From: an uncultured Collinsella sp.
GTDB taxonomy: Bacteria > Actinomycetota > Coriobacteriia > Coriobacteriales > Coriobacteriaceae
Direction of reading: 5' to 3'
Assembly: GCA_900545055.1 (NCBI GenBank)
Contig: UQXP01000019.1
Span: 1-28,978 of the forward strand
DNA: 28,978 nucleotides
Shown here: positions 1 through 7,511 of the stretch, in pieces
How the letters are laid out: the number at the start of each line of letters is the position of its first letter
Position numbering within the stretch: position 1 is the first letter of the stretch
Notes under the pieces: model-generated
Databases searched by the model: none
Told to the model about the DNA's origin: nothing
What the model saw: only the letters and a program-made list of their open reading frames with translations
Made by a program: the position numbers and the translations under genes

Positions 1-22
1 CGAGCCGTGCGCTTGAACTGAG

Positions 23-54
23 AAGGGGGAGGCCTCGCGGCCTCCCCCTTTTTT
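23..54 (+). terminator. Intrinsic terminator of the gene upstream of the window
   Basis: A perfect GC-rich stem (25-34 with 39-48, tetraloop TCGC), extended by two A-T pairs, runs straight into a T tract at 49-54. It ends whatever plus-strand transcript enters from the left and insulates the acpS operon. Confidence 0.9.
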
Positions 55-104
55 GTATCTCGGGCAATTTGTCTCACATAGTAGCTGTGTTTTATAACCC
101 TCGT

Positions 105-134
105 TTGTCGCATCTTCTGTGAACGGGCTACAAT
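105..134 (+). promoter_or_regulatory. Probable promoter of the acpS operon
   Basis: TTGTCG (105-110) and TACAAT (129-134) are separated by 18 bp, a plausible housekeeping sigma promoter. It lies between the upstream terminator and the acpS ribosome binding site, and no other promoter is obvious before the six-gene run, so it probably drives all of it. Inferred from consensus only. Confidence 0.5.
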
Positions 135-163
135 AACTTAGTCTGTGCGATATGGAGGTGAAC

Positions 164-703
164 ATGGCTGAAGCTGGTATCGGCGTTGATATCGTCGAGA
201 TTTCCCGCATGAAATCAATTCTTGAAAAGACGCCGTCGTTTGCTCGGCGTGTGTTTACCGAAGAAGAGCGTGCGTATTGTGATGCATCGTCGCGTCCCGC
301 TGCTCACTATGCCAGCCGCTTTGCTTCGCGCGAGGCGGTACTTAAAGCTCTCGGCACGGGTTTTAGTCAAGGCGTGGGTCGCAAGGATGTTTCGGTAACG
401 CGTGATAAACTCGGCAAACCGAAGGCTCTGCTTTCTGGTCGTGCTCTCGAAATCGCCCAGGATTTGGGTGTTGTCGAGGTCGCTCTTTCTATTACCCTTA
501 CGGGTGACTTGGCTGTCGCTAATGCCATTGCAATCACCGAGGATGCTCGACCTAAGCCTAAGGAAGAAAAGGTGAGCAACAAGAAACGCGTTGCGCAGAC
601 ATTTAAAGAGGCTCGCTCTGTTTTAGATGAGCTTGAGCAGCTGCAGAATTCAGCATTGACGGAGCACTTGGGCGATGCTTCGCAAGATACGCTAGGAGCA
701 TAG
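164..703 (+). CDS. acpS: Holo-[acyl-carrier-protein] synthase with C-terminal extension
   Basis: Transfers 4'-phosphopantetheine from CoA to the serine of acyl carrier protein, activating fatty-acid synthesis in the cytoplasm. The N-terminus GIGVDIVEI carries the Mg-binding Asp9, and SRFASREAVLKALGTG holds Glu57 and Lys61, matching the AcpS signature. I start at ATG 164 rather than the in-frame ATG at 152, because GGAGGTG (154-160) overlaps the latter and sits correctly for the former. The protein is 179 residues, whereas AcpS is usually about 120. The extra 50 or so residues (from about 128) are lysine/glutamate-rich and look helical, with no recognised domain. The stop codon directly abuts the next ATG, so translation is probably coupled to nnr. 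Family assignment is secure; the role of the tail is unknown. Confidence 0.93.
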   Translation: MAEAGIGVDIVEISRMKSILEKTPSFARRVFTEEERAYCDASSRPAAHYASRFASREAVLKALGTGFSQGVGRKDVSVTRDKLGKPKALLSGRALEIAQDLGVVEVALSITLTGDLAVANAIAITEDARPKPKEEKVSNKKRVAQTFKEARSVLDELEQLQNSALTEHLGDASQDTLGA

Positions 704-2320
704 ATGAAACCGGTTTTGAGTACCGAAGAAGTCGTTCGTCTCGAGGATATCATCGAACGCGAAGGGACTTCGAAGGCCGAGCTTATGGAGCTAGCGGGTG
801 AGTTTGCCGCCAACGAGGTCTTGAAGCTCAATCCCGATCGGGTTCTCGTTCTGGTCGGTTTTGGTAATAATGGCGGCGACGGTTGGGTTGCCGCCGATAT
901 CTTGAGCCACAAGGGTGTGGACGTGGATATCGTTTCTCCGGTTGAGCCGGATGAGATTCCTGCTGCTCTGGCACGTCATGTTGCTCGTCGAACTGCCGGC
1001 CGCGATGTGCACGTTTGCGTCGGCCCCTCGCGTGATGAACTCGAGGTTTTGATCGATAAGGCCGATGTTGTTGTCGATGCCATTTTTGGTACCGGTTTCC
1101 ACGGGAATCTGCGTGCGCCGTTCTCCATTTGGATTCCTACGGTCAATGAATGCGCCGATTGTGTCGTATCCATTGATGTCCCCTCGGGCCTGAATGCAGA
1201 GACGGGCGTTGTTGATGACGACTGCATTCGTGCCGAGCGCACGGTGACGATGATTGCGCCCAAGATTGGTCTGTATAGCGCTGATGGTCCTGAGTATGCT
1301 GGCGATTTGATCTGCGGCAATCTTTACGACCGTCTTGACGAGGTCATCGATGATGTCGACCACGCCGCCGAGATTGTCGAGCCCGGTGACTTAGTTGATT
1401 ACTTTGCTCCGCTACCATCGAATATCGATAAGTATTCCCGTGGCTCCGTGCTTATTGTCGCCGGATCTGCGCAATATCCTGGTGCTGCCATTATGGCGGC
1501 CAAGTCTGCAGCTCGCGCGGGTGCTGGTTACGTGGCAGTCGCGGCTCCTGACGCCTGCGCCAATCTCATTCGCATGGCACTTCCTTCGATTCCGGTCTTT
1601 GCTATTCCGTCTGATTCCCGCGGCTCCTTTGGCGCCGCTGCACGCATGACGGTGTGCGAGATCGCAAAGAAGTACAGCTGCGTGCTGTGCGGTCCCGGTA
1701 TGACGACGTCTGCCGGCGCTATGCAGGTGGTTTCGGGCTTGCTCGAGCTTGATGTACCGCTAATTTTGGACGCCGATGCACTCAACTGCCTTGCTAAGAT
1801 TGCCATTGACGGTATTGATAGTAACCCCGAGATGTATCGCCGCGAGCAGCCGTTGGTTATGACGCCGCACTATCGTGAGCTTTCGCGCCTGGTTGCCGGT
1901 GACGAGGTGAACGACCTTGGTACCGCGATTGCGGCCGCGCAGAAGGTTGTCTGGGCTGCAGGCTCCGACAATCTGGTGGTCATTGCCAAGGGGCCGACGA
2001 CGGCTATCTGTGGCGTTGAGCGTGTGCTGCTGCCGCTCTCGGGTCCGGCTTCTCTGGCAACTGCCGGTTCGGGTGATGTTCTCGCGGGTATTTTGGCCGG
2101 CACGCTTGCCACCATGCGCGACGAGATGGATCGTTGGGAGTTGCTGTATTCGTACGCCGTCGCACTTCACAGCTACGCCGGTTTTGCCGCGGCGACGGAG
2201 TATGGTGAGAAGAGCGTCATCGCGACCGATCTTATCGACTTGATCGGTCCTGCCATGGAACTGGCGGCAAAGGATGCGCTCGAAGATCTGGGAATCATGG
2301 ACGAAGGGTCGGATGACTAA
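704..2320 (+). CDS. nnr: Bifunctional NAD(P)H-hydrate epimerase / ADP-dependent dehydratase
   Basis: Repairs hydrated NADH and NADPH. The N-terminal YjeF_N/NnrE half (about residues 1-220) epimerises the hydrate; it shows the dinucleotide-binding stretch GFGNNGGDGWVAA and later DAIFGTGFHG and SIDVPSGLNAETG. The C-terminal NnrD half (about 240-530, ribokinase-like) dehydrates the S form using ADP; it shows GSAQYPGAAIMAA, the MTPHYRELSRL stretch and the catalytic AGSGDVLAGILAG. At 538 residues it has the usual length of the fused enzyme. ATG 704 follows the acpS stop with no gap, preceded by TAGGAGCA. Linkage to acpS and alr is a frequent bacterial arrangement. Both domains look intact. Confidence 0.95.
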   Translation: MKPVLSTEEVVRLEDIIEREGTSKAELMELAGEFAANEVLKLNPDRVLVLVGFGNNGGDGWVAADILSHKGVDVDIVSPVEPDEIPAALARHVARRTAGRDVHVCVGPSRDELEVLIDKADVVVDAIFGTGFHGNLRAPFSIWIPTVNECADCVVSIDVPSGLNAETGVVDDDCIRAERTVTMIAPKIGLYSADGPEYAGDLICGNLYDRLDEVIDDVDHAAEIVEPGDLVDYFAPLPSNIDKYSRGSVLIVAGSAQYPGAAIMAAKSAARAGAGYVAVAAPDACANLIRMALPSIPVFAIPSDSRGSFGAAARMTVCEIAKKYSCVLCGPGMTTSAGAMQVVSGLLELDVPLILDADALNCLAKIAIDGIDSNPEMYRREQPLVMTPHYRELSRLVAGDEVNDLGTAIAAAQKVVWAAGSDNLVVIAKGPTTAICGVERVLLPLSGPASLATAGSGDVLAGILAGTLATMRDEMDRWELLYSYAVALHSYAGFAAATEYGEKSVIATDLIDLIGPAMELAAKDALEDLGIMDEGSDD

Positions 2321-2322
2321 TC

Positions 2323-3468
2323 ATGAATAAAGCCGATTTGACGCGCTGGTCCTGGGTCGAGATCGACCGCGGGGCGCTCCGTCGCAACACGAGGGCCTAT
2401 AAGAACTTGCTGAATCCACGTCAGCGCCTGTGCTGCGTGGTCAAGGCCGATGCTTATGGTCATGGAGCTGTTGAGTGCGCCAAGATCATGTATTCGGCCG
2501 GTGCCGACATGTTTGCCGTGGCGACGGTTAACGAGGGCGTTGAGCTCCGACAGGGCGGGATTACGAAACCCATCCTCATCCTAAGCGAGCCGCCTATCGA
2601 GGCCATTCCGACGTTGCTCGAGTTTGATATCATGCCTTCGGTCTATACGTCTGACTTTGCTCTTGCGTATGGCGAATGTGCCGTCGCGGCGGGCAAAGTG
2701 GGCAAGTATCATCTCGCCATCGAGACGGGCATGAATCGTATCGGCGTTCACTACACGCAGGTGCTCGACTTTGTCCGCGGTATAAATTTCCATCGCGGTA
2801 TTCAGTGCGACGGCGTATTTACGCACTTCGCCACGGCCGATGAACCTTCGGGCTGGGACTACAAGCTGCAGTGTCAGCGCTTTACCGAGGCCGTTCAGGC
2901 CATTAAGGATGCGGGTTTTGAGTGCGGTATCGTGCACTGCGCCAACACGCCGTCCTCGATGCTCGACCCCTCGATGCATTTTGATATGATCCGCGCCGGC
3001 GTTGGCTTGTATGGCATGCAGCCGTGCGAGCTGAGTGGCCGCGTGATGCAGCTTGATCCCGTTATGAGCGTCCATGCGCGTGTGACGCGCGTGGCACACC
3101 CTGCGATGGGTGAGGGCGTGGGCTACGGTTTTACCTACCGCGTACCGCGTACGCGCGTTCAGATCTGCACGCTGCCGATCGGTTATGCCGATGGCCTATC
3201 GCGTACGCTTTCCAATCGTATGGATGTGCTGTATCGCGGCGAGCGTGTGCATCAGGTTGGCAATATCTGCATGGACCAGTTTATGGTCGCCATTCAGTCC
3301 AACCCGGCACACGAGATTCCCGAGGCCGAGTATGGTGACGAGATGATCATTGTCGGCCGCGATGGCGATGCCGAGATCACTATGGACGAGATGGCCCGAC
3401 TGCGCGGAACGATTAACTACGAGGTCGCCTGCGGCTTTGGCATGCGTCTCGACAAGGTCTACGTGTAG
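2323..3468 (+). CDS. alr: Alanine racemase
   Basis: PLP-dependent enzyme converting L- to D-alanine for peptidoglycan and teichoic acid synthesis. The PLP-binding lysine is Lys41 in VVKADAYGHG, and the second catalytic base is the Tyr in GVGYGFTYR (about residue 268). HFDMIRAGVGLYG and VGNICMDQFMV are further family blocks. The length of 381 residues is typical. The start is two bases after the nnr stop, so this is a continuous operon. No truncation or missing catalytic residue. Confidence 0.96.
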   Translation: MNKADLTRWSWVEIDRGALRRNTRAYKNLLNPRQRLCCVVKADAYGHGAVECAKIMYSAGADMFAVATVNEGVELRQGGITKPILILSEPPIEAIPTLLEFDIMPSVYTSDFALAYGECAVAAGKVGKYHLAIETGMNRIGVHYTQVLDFVRGINFHRGIQCDGVFTHFATADEPSGWDYKLQCQRFTEAVQAIKDAGFECGIVHCANTPSSMLDPSMHFDMIRAGVGLYGMQPCELSGRVMQLDPVMSVHARVTRVAHPAMGEGVGYGFTYRVPRTRVQICTLPIGYADGLSRTLSNRMDVLYRGERVHQVGNICMDQFMVAIQSNPAHEIPEAEYGDEMIIVGRDGDAEITMDEMARLRGTINYEVACGFGMRLDKVYV

Positions 3469-3476
3469 GAGCCGCT

Positions 3477-4097
3477 ATGGGCGTCATGCACATCCCCGGC
3501 CATACCCATCAGGCACCACGTGAGGTCGCACTCGAGGAAATTGAGGCCGTTCTGGGCGATTGTCACCTCTGCCAGCTCTACCAGTCGCGTCACAATATCG
3601 TGTTTGGCGTGGGAAACCCCCGCGCTCGCGTGATGTTTATTGGTGAGGCGCCGGGCCGCAATGAGGATTTGCAGGGCGAGCCCTTTGTGGGGGCGGCAGG
3701 CGAGGACCTCAACGGCATTTTGTCGCTGGCGGGCCTCAAACGCGAAGACGTCTACATTGCCAACGTGCTTAAGTGCCGCCCGCCGGGAAACCGCAATCCG
3801 CGTCCCGAGGAAGTGCTGGCTTGCTCGCCGTTTTTGCGTGAGCAGATTCGAAGCATCTGGCCCGATATTATCGTGACGCTCGGCAACCCCGCGACGCACT
3901 TTGTGCTTAAGACCGAGATTGGCATTACTAAGCTGCGCGGCAGGTTCCACCAGATGGGGCATTTTGTAGTAATGCCCACGTTCCATCCGGCAGCAGCGCT
4001 GCGCAATCCGGCGTGGCAGGAGCTGCTGGAGGAAGACTTTAAGATGCTGGGCGACTATCTGGAGCGACATCCCGCACCAGAGGACGCCTCGGAATAA
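3477..4097 (+). CDS. Uracil-DNA glycosylase, family 4 (Fe-S type)
   Basis: Excises uracil from DNA to start base-excision repair. The family-4 signature GEAPGRNEDLQGEPFVGAAG (from about residue 56) includes the active-site acidic region, and TFHPAAALRNP is the second conserved motif. Cys29, Cys32, Cys100 and Cys116 match the four-cysteine 4Fe-4S cluster arrangement of this family. At 206 residues it is typical. AGGAG at 3467-3471, overlapping the alr stop codon, positions ATG 3477. Its placement inside a wall/cofactor operon looks like simple co-transcription. Confidence 0.92.
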   Translation: MGVMHIPGHTHQAPREVALEEIEAVLGDCHLCQLYQSRHNIVFGVGNPRARVMFIGEAPGRNEDLQGEPFVGAAGEDLNGILSLAGLKREDVYIANVLKCRPPGNRNPRPEEVLACSPFLREQIRSIWPDIIVTLGNPATHFVLKTEIGITKLRGRFHQMGHFVVMPTFHPAAALRNPAWQELLEEDFKMLGDYLERHPAPEDASE

Positions 4098-4109
4098 TAA
4101 GGAGCATAT

Positions 4110-4616
4110 ATGTCCCTGGAGCGCCTGGGGGTAGGTACTTACAAAACGACTTGCGCTGCCGATACGGAGTACTTTGGCGAGCTAATTGCACCGTGCCTTG
4201 AGGACGGCGATGTGCTCATCCTGACCGGTGGCCTGGGAGTGGGCAAAACTCACTTTACCAAGGGCGTCTCGCGCGGGCTGGGCGATGGGCATATGGTTAC
4301 GAGCCCTACGTTTGCGCTCATGGCCGTTCACGATCAAGGTCGTATTCCGCTGTTTCACTTTGATCTATACCGCCTGGAGCATGCCTATGAGCTCGAGGAT
4401 ACGGGCATTTTCGATGTGCTGGGCTATGAGGGTGCTTGCCTGCTGGAATGGGGCGAACAATTCCAGGACGAGCTGACGGATGAGTATCTTTCGGTGACGC
4501 TCAAGCGTGATGAGGGCGATAGCGATGTGCGAACGATAACGCTTGAGGCGCACGGTGACCGCGCAATGGAGCTTTCCCATTTGATTGATAAGGCTGTACA
4601 AGATGAGCTTGCATAA
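4110..4616 (+). CDS. tsaE: tRNA t6A biosynthesis ATPase TsaE
   Basis: ATPase that energises the TsaB-TsaD complex making threonylcarbamoyladenosine at position 37 of ANN-decoding tRNAs. The P-loop GGLGVGKT lies at residues 40-47, followed by the family motif FHFDLYRLEHAYELEDTGIFD and LLEWGEQF. The length is 168 residues, slightly above the common 150. AAGGAG precedes ATG 4110. The 3' end overlaps the start of the TsaB-RimI-TsaD gene, so the t6A proteins are made from one transcript with probable translational coupling. Confidence 0.94.
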   Translation: MSLERLGVGTYKTTCAADTEYFGELIAPCLEDGDVLILTGGLGVGKTHFTKGVSRGLGDGHMVTSPTFALMAVHDQGRIPLFHFDLYRLEHAYELEDTGIFDVLGYEGACLLEWGEQFQDELTDEYLSVTLKRDEGDSDVRTITLEAHGDRAMELSHLIDKAVQDELA

Positions 4617-6987
4617 CGACAACGCGCTGGTGGTGGCGCTCGATACCTCGACCGACATGCTTGCCTGCGCGGCAAGCTGGATTGATGGGCAGACGGGCGA
4701 GATGAAGCTCGTGAGTGGCGACCACATGTGCCGCCGTCACGCCAACGTTGAGCTCGTGAATACCGTTGATGGCGTGCTGGCTCAAGCCGGCCTGGATCGC
4801 AGCGATGTTGGTTGCTATGTGGTCGGCCGCGGCCCGGGGTCCTTTACGGGTGTGCGCATCGGCATCTCCACTGCCAAGGGCCTCGCGCGTGGTGCCAATG
4901 TTCCGCTGCTGGGCGTGTCGACGCTCGACGCTTGCGCTTGGACGGCGTGGAAGGCTGGCGTGCGCGGCAAGCTTGGTATCTTGGCCGACGCTATGCGCGG
5001 TGAGGTATATCCGGCGCTGTATATGCTGGTCGATGAGGGCCCTGAGCGTCAATTTGAGCGCGAACACGTGGTCAAGGCCGCCGTGGCGCTCGATGAGTGG
5101 CGCCAAGCAGCGGACTGGGACCAGGTTCAGCTGACCGGTGACGGTCTCGTGCGCTATGGCAAGCTGCTGGGTGAGGACGAGACTGCCCGCTGCGTGGAGC
5201 GCGACCTGTGGTGGCCTTCGGGCGAGGGCTTGCTGCTCGCGCACGCTGCGGGTGACGGCGATCCGGCTCGCGTCCTGCCGATTTACACGCGCCTTTCGGA
5301 TGCCGAGGAAAATGAGCGCAAGCGTCTTGGTCTTGCCGAGAGTGCGCAGAGCGAAATTACGGGCGTTGCCGATGAGCTCGCCGGTCGTCATTTGCAGTTC
5401 CGTCCCATGGGCGCGGCGGATGCCGAGGGCGCGAGCGCGCTGGAGACTGCCTGCTTTGAAGGTGCCGGACACGAGGCGTGGACGCCGGGCATGTTCCTGT
5501 CCGAACTGGGCGAGGACGTCGCTGCGCCGCGTAGTTGGTGGGTGGCACACGACGACGGCAAGCTACTGGGCCTTGCCGGCGGTATGGTCGTGGACGGTGA
5601 TGTGCAGATTCTGGATGTCGCCGTCGACCCGGCACATCGCCGTGAGGGCATTGCCCGCAAGCTGCTGTCGCATGTGAGCTATGATGCCCAGATGCTCGGC
5701 TGCACCACGGCTTCGCTCGAGGTCGAGGACGGCAACGAGGGAGCGATTGCGCTCTATAACGCTCTGGGCTTTACCGAGGCTGGCCGTCGCCGCGGCTACT
5801 ATGGTGCCGGCAAGGACGCCATCGTCATGACGGCCCCGCTGCCCCTGGTACTTCCGGTCGACAATGCTTCGCCCGAGCCGACGGCGGCAGAGCAGCGCGT
5901 GTGGCCGCTGCCTGCGCCTGGGCGCTCCGAGGGGGAGCGTGCCGAAATTGAGCGCCGCCGCCTAGTGCTCGCTATCGAGAGCTCCTGCGACGAGACGGCC
6001 GTGGCGATTATCGATGCGGATGGCAATATGCTGGCTAACCAGGTGTCGACGCAGATTGATTTCCATGCCCGTTTTGGCGGCGTGGTGCCCGAAATCGCCT
6101 CGCGCAAGCACGTTGAGGTGATCGTGAGTGTCGTGGATGCGGCGCTCGAGGATGCCGCAGCATCGCTTGGTCTTGAGGATGGAGCCATTGCCCCCAGCGA
6201 GCTTGCCGCCGTGGGCGTGACACAGGGTCCGGGCCTGGTGGGCGCGCTCGTGGTTGGCGTCGCCTTCGCCAAGGGCTTTGCCTACGCTGCCGGCAAGCCG
6301 CTCGTGTGCGTCAACCATCTGGAGGGGCACCTGTTTGCCAACCTGCTGGCGCAACCCGACCTCAAACCGCCGTTTATCTTCACGCTTGTCTCGGGTGGGC
6401 ACACCATGCTCGTGCACGTGAAGGCGTGGGGCGACTACGAGGTGCTCGGTGAGACGCTCGACGACGCTGTGGGCGAGGCCTTCGACAAGGTAGCCAAGGC
6501 GTTGGGTCTGGGCTATCCCGGTGGCCCCATCATTTCCAAGCTGGCCGAGACGGGCAACCCCAAGGCGATCGATTTCCCCCGTGCGCTTAACAGCAGAGGA
6601 GACTATCGCTTCTCGCTTTCGGGCCTTAAAACCGCTGTGACGCTCTACATTGAACAGGAGACCAAGGCCGGGCGCACGATTCACCTGCCCGATCTGGCAG
6701 CTTCGTTTGAGGCAGCTGTCTTTGACGTGCAGTACAAGAAGGCCAAAAACGCATTGCACGCTACCGGATGCAAGGAATACTGCATCGGTGGCGGCGTCTC
6801 GGCCAACCCGCATCTGCGCGAGATGATGATCAAGAAGCTTGGGCGTCAGGGGATTCGCGTAACGGTGCCGCCCTTGTCTGCCTGTACCGATAACGCAGCC
6901 ATGATCGCGGAGGTCGCCCGCCGTAAATTCGACCGAGGTGAAATCTCGCCGTTCGACGTCGACGCCGATCCAAACATGACGCTGTAG
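4603..6987 (+). CDS. tsaD: TsaB-RimI-TsaD fusion: t6A synthase subunits with ribosomal-protein acetyltransferase
   Basis: One polypeptide of 794 residues carries three normally separate proteins. TsaB (about 8-235) shows VVALDTSTDML and GRGPGSFTGVRIG. A GNAT domain of RimI type (about 262-410) shows the acetyl-CoA loop HRREGIARKL and the ALYNALGFTEAGRRRGYY ending. TsaD (about 453-794) shows AIESSCDETA, the metal-binding HLEGH, SGGHTML and a C-terminal CTDNAAMIAE. TsaB and TsaD form the t6A transferase; RimI homologues N-acetylate proteins such as S18. Each domain keeps its key motifs, so the fusion appears functional. I prefer ATG 4603, inside the tsaE stop region, with AAGG upstream; an in-frame TTG at 4585 is the alternative. 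A proline/alanine-rich linker (about 412-450) joins RimI to TsaD. Confidence 0.93.
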   Translation: MSLHNDNALVVALDTSTDMLACAASWIDGQTGEMKLVSGDHMCRRHANVELVNTVDGVLAQAGLDRSDVGCYVVGRGPGSFTGVRIGISTAKGLARGANVPLLGVSTLDACAWTAWKAGVRGKLGILADAMRGEVYPALYMLVDEGPERQFEREHVVKAAVALDEWRQAADWDQVQLTGDGLVRYGKLLGEDETARCVERDLWWPSGEGLLLAHAAGDGDPARVLPIYTRLSDAEENERKRLGLAESAQSEITGVADELAGRHLQFRPMGAADAEGASALETACFEGAGHEAWTPGMFLSELGEDVAAPRSWWVAHDDGKLLGLAGGMVVDGDVQILDVAVDPAHRREGIARKLLSHVSYDAQMLGCTTASLEVEDGNEGAIALYNALGFTEAGRRRGYYGAGKDAIVMTAPLPLVLPVDNASPEPTAAEQRVWPLPAPGRSEGERAEIERRRLVLAIESSCDETAVAIIDADGNMLANQVSTQIDFHARFGGVVPEIASRKHVEVIVSVVDAALEDAAASLGLEDGAIAPSELAAVGVTQGPGLVGALVVGVAFAKGFAYAAGKPLVCVNHLEGHLFANLLAQPDLKPPFIFTLVSGGHTMLVHVKAWGDYEVLGETLDDAVGEAFDKVAKALGLGYPGGPIISKLAETGNPKAIDFPRALNSRGDYRFSLSGLKTAVTLYIEQETKAGRTIHLPDLAASFEAAVFDVQYKKAKNALHATGCKEYCIGGGVSANPHLREMMIKKLGRQGIRVTVPPLSACTDNAAMIAEVARRKFDRGEISPFDVDADPNMTL

Positions 6988-7057
6988 CTGGTACGGCGCG
7001 GTCCCCGGACGGAGGGGCCGGATATAAGGTTTCCTGCTCTACAGTCCTGCGCAAGAC

Positions 7058-7084
7058 GAAGGCCACATTAAGTGGCCTTCTTTG
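7058..7084 (+). terminator. Intrinsic terminator of the acpS-tsaD operon
   Basis: A 9-bp perfect stem GAAGGCCAC (7058-7066) / GTGGCCTTC (7072-7080) with a five-base loop is followed by only a short TTT. It sits 70 bp after the tsaD stop. The short T tract makes it weaker than the others in this window. Confidence 0.65.
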
Positions 7085-7100
7085 CGTGCGGAACTCGCGA
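7072..7100 (+). repeat. 29-bp repeat, copy 1
   Basis: This stretch, starting with the 3' arm of the terminator stem (GTGGCCTTC) and ending GGAACTCGCGA, recurs base for base at 11937-11965. The two copies are 4.9 kb apart, both in non-coding DNA downstream of plus-strand genes. Confidence 0.8.
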
Positions 7101-7241
7101 TAAAGTTCATATGCGCCGCCCGGCTCCCGCGGCTCTCAGGGGCATCTCTCATGCAAAAACTGTCGTGGGGTAAAGTCCGAGGTCAATGGCGTTTTATACC
7201 GAGAAATTCAAAAAAAGTTGAAAATGCATTACAAATTTGCG

Positions 7242-7270
7242 TTGACTTTAGGTAACTAAAGTTTCATACT
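7242..7270 (+). promoter_or_regulatory. Probable promoter of the cstA leader transcript
   Basis: TTGACT (7242-7247) and CATACT (7265-7270) are 17 bp apart in an AT-rich stretch. Transcription would begin near 7277, leaving a leader of about 235 nt before the cstA start codon. Confidence 0.55.
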
Positions 7271-7341
7271 CCTTTTCAACCACTGGGGGATGTGAACACG
7301 CACGGATCGTTCACATCATGATTGAAGAGGATTTCTTAGAC

Positions 7342-7386
7342 ATGTTCACGCATCAGCTAAACATTATCAGCGTAGTAATTATCTGA
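7342..7386 (+). CDS. Putative 14-residue leader peptide rich in Ile and Val
   Basis: An ATG at 7342 opens a 14-codon frame, MFTHQLNIISVVII, closed by TGA at 7384-7386. Seven of the last eight hydrophobic-region codons are Leu, Ile or Val, with the run Ile-Ile-Ser-Val-Val-Ile-Ile just before the stop. AGAGG at 7326-7330 could serve as ribosome binding site, though at a long 11-nt spacing. Its coding sequence overlaps a stem (7349-7356 with 7383-7390), and a strong terminator follows 54 nt after the stop. This is the layout of branched-chain amino-acid attenuator leaders such as those of ilv operons. I cannot define a convincing antiterminator by eye, so the attenuation model is inference. Confidence 0.45.
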   Translation: MFTHQLNIISVVII

Positions 7387-7439
7387 TGCGGGTTAGCACA
7401 TACAGCTAGCCCGTACGATAACGGGCGGCTGATGAAGAT

Positions 7440-7476
7440 GAGGGCCGTCGAGCGCAACCGACGGCCCTCATTTTTT
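7440..7476 (+). terminator. Leader terminator (possible attenuator) upstream of cstA
   Basis: A perfect 11-bp stem (7440-7450 with 7459-7469) is followed by A then six T residues. It stands 35 bp before the cstA start and downstream of the apparent promoter, so cstA expression requires read-through or antitermination, unless another promoter lies closer. Confidence 0.82.
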
Positions 7477-7511
7477 ATGTCTAGGAAGTTCTTTTTAGAG
7501 GAGGAAATGTA

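Larger units (their letters stand above)
6988..7511. other. Intergenic region and leader between tsaD fusion and cstA
   Basis: This 524-bp stretch holds the operon terminator (7058-7084), one copy of a 29-bp repeat, a featureless part from 7101 to about 7235, then a promoter and a structured leader. Within the leader are a 9-bp hairpin (7289-7297 with 7309-7317), the putative leader peptide, two further hairpins and the leader terminator; the main elements are listed separately. Confidence 0.6.
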
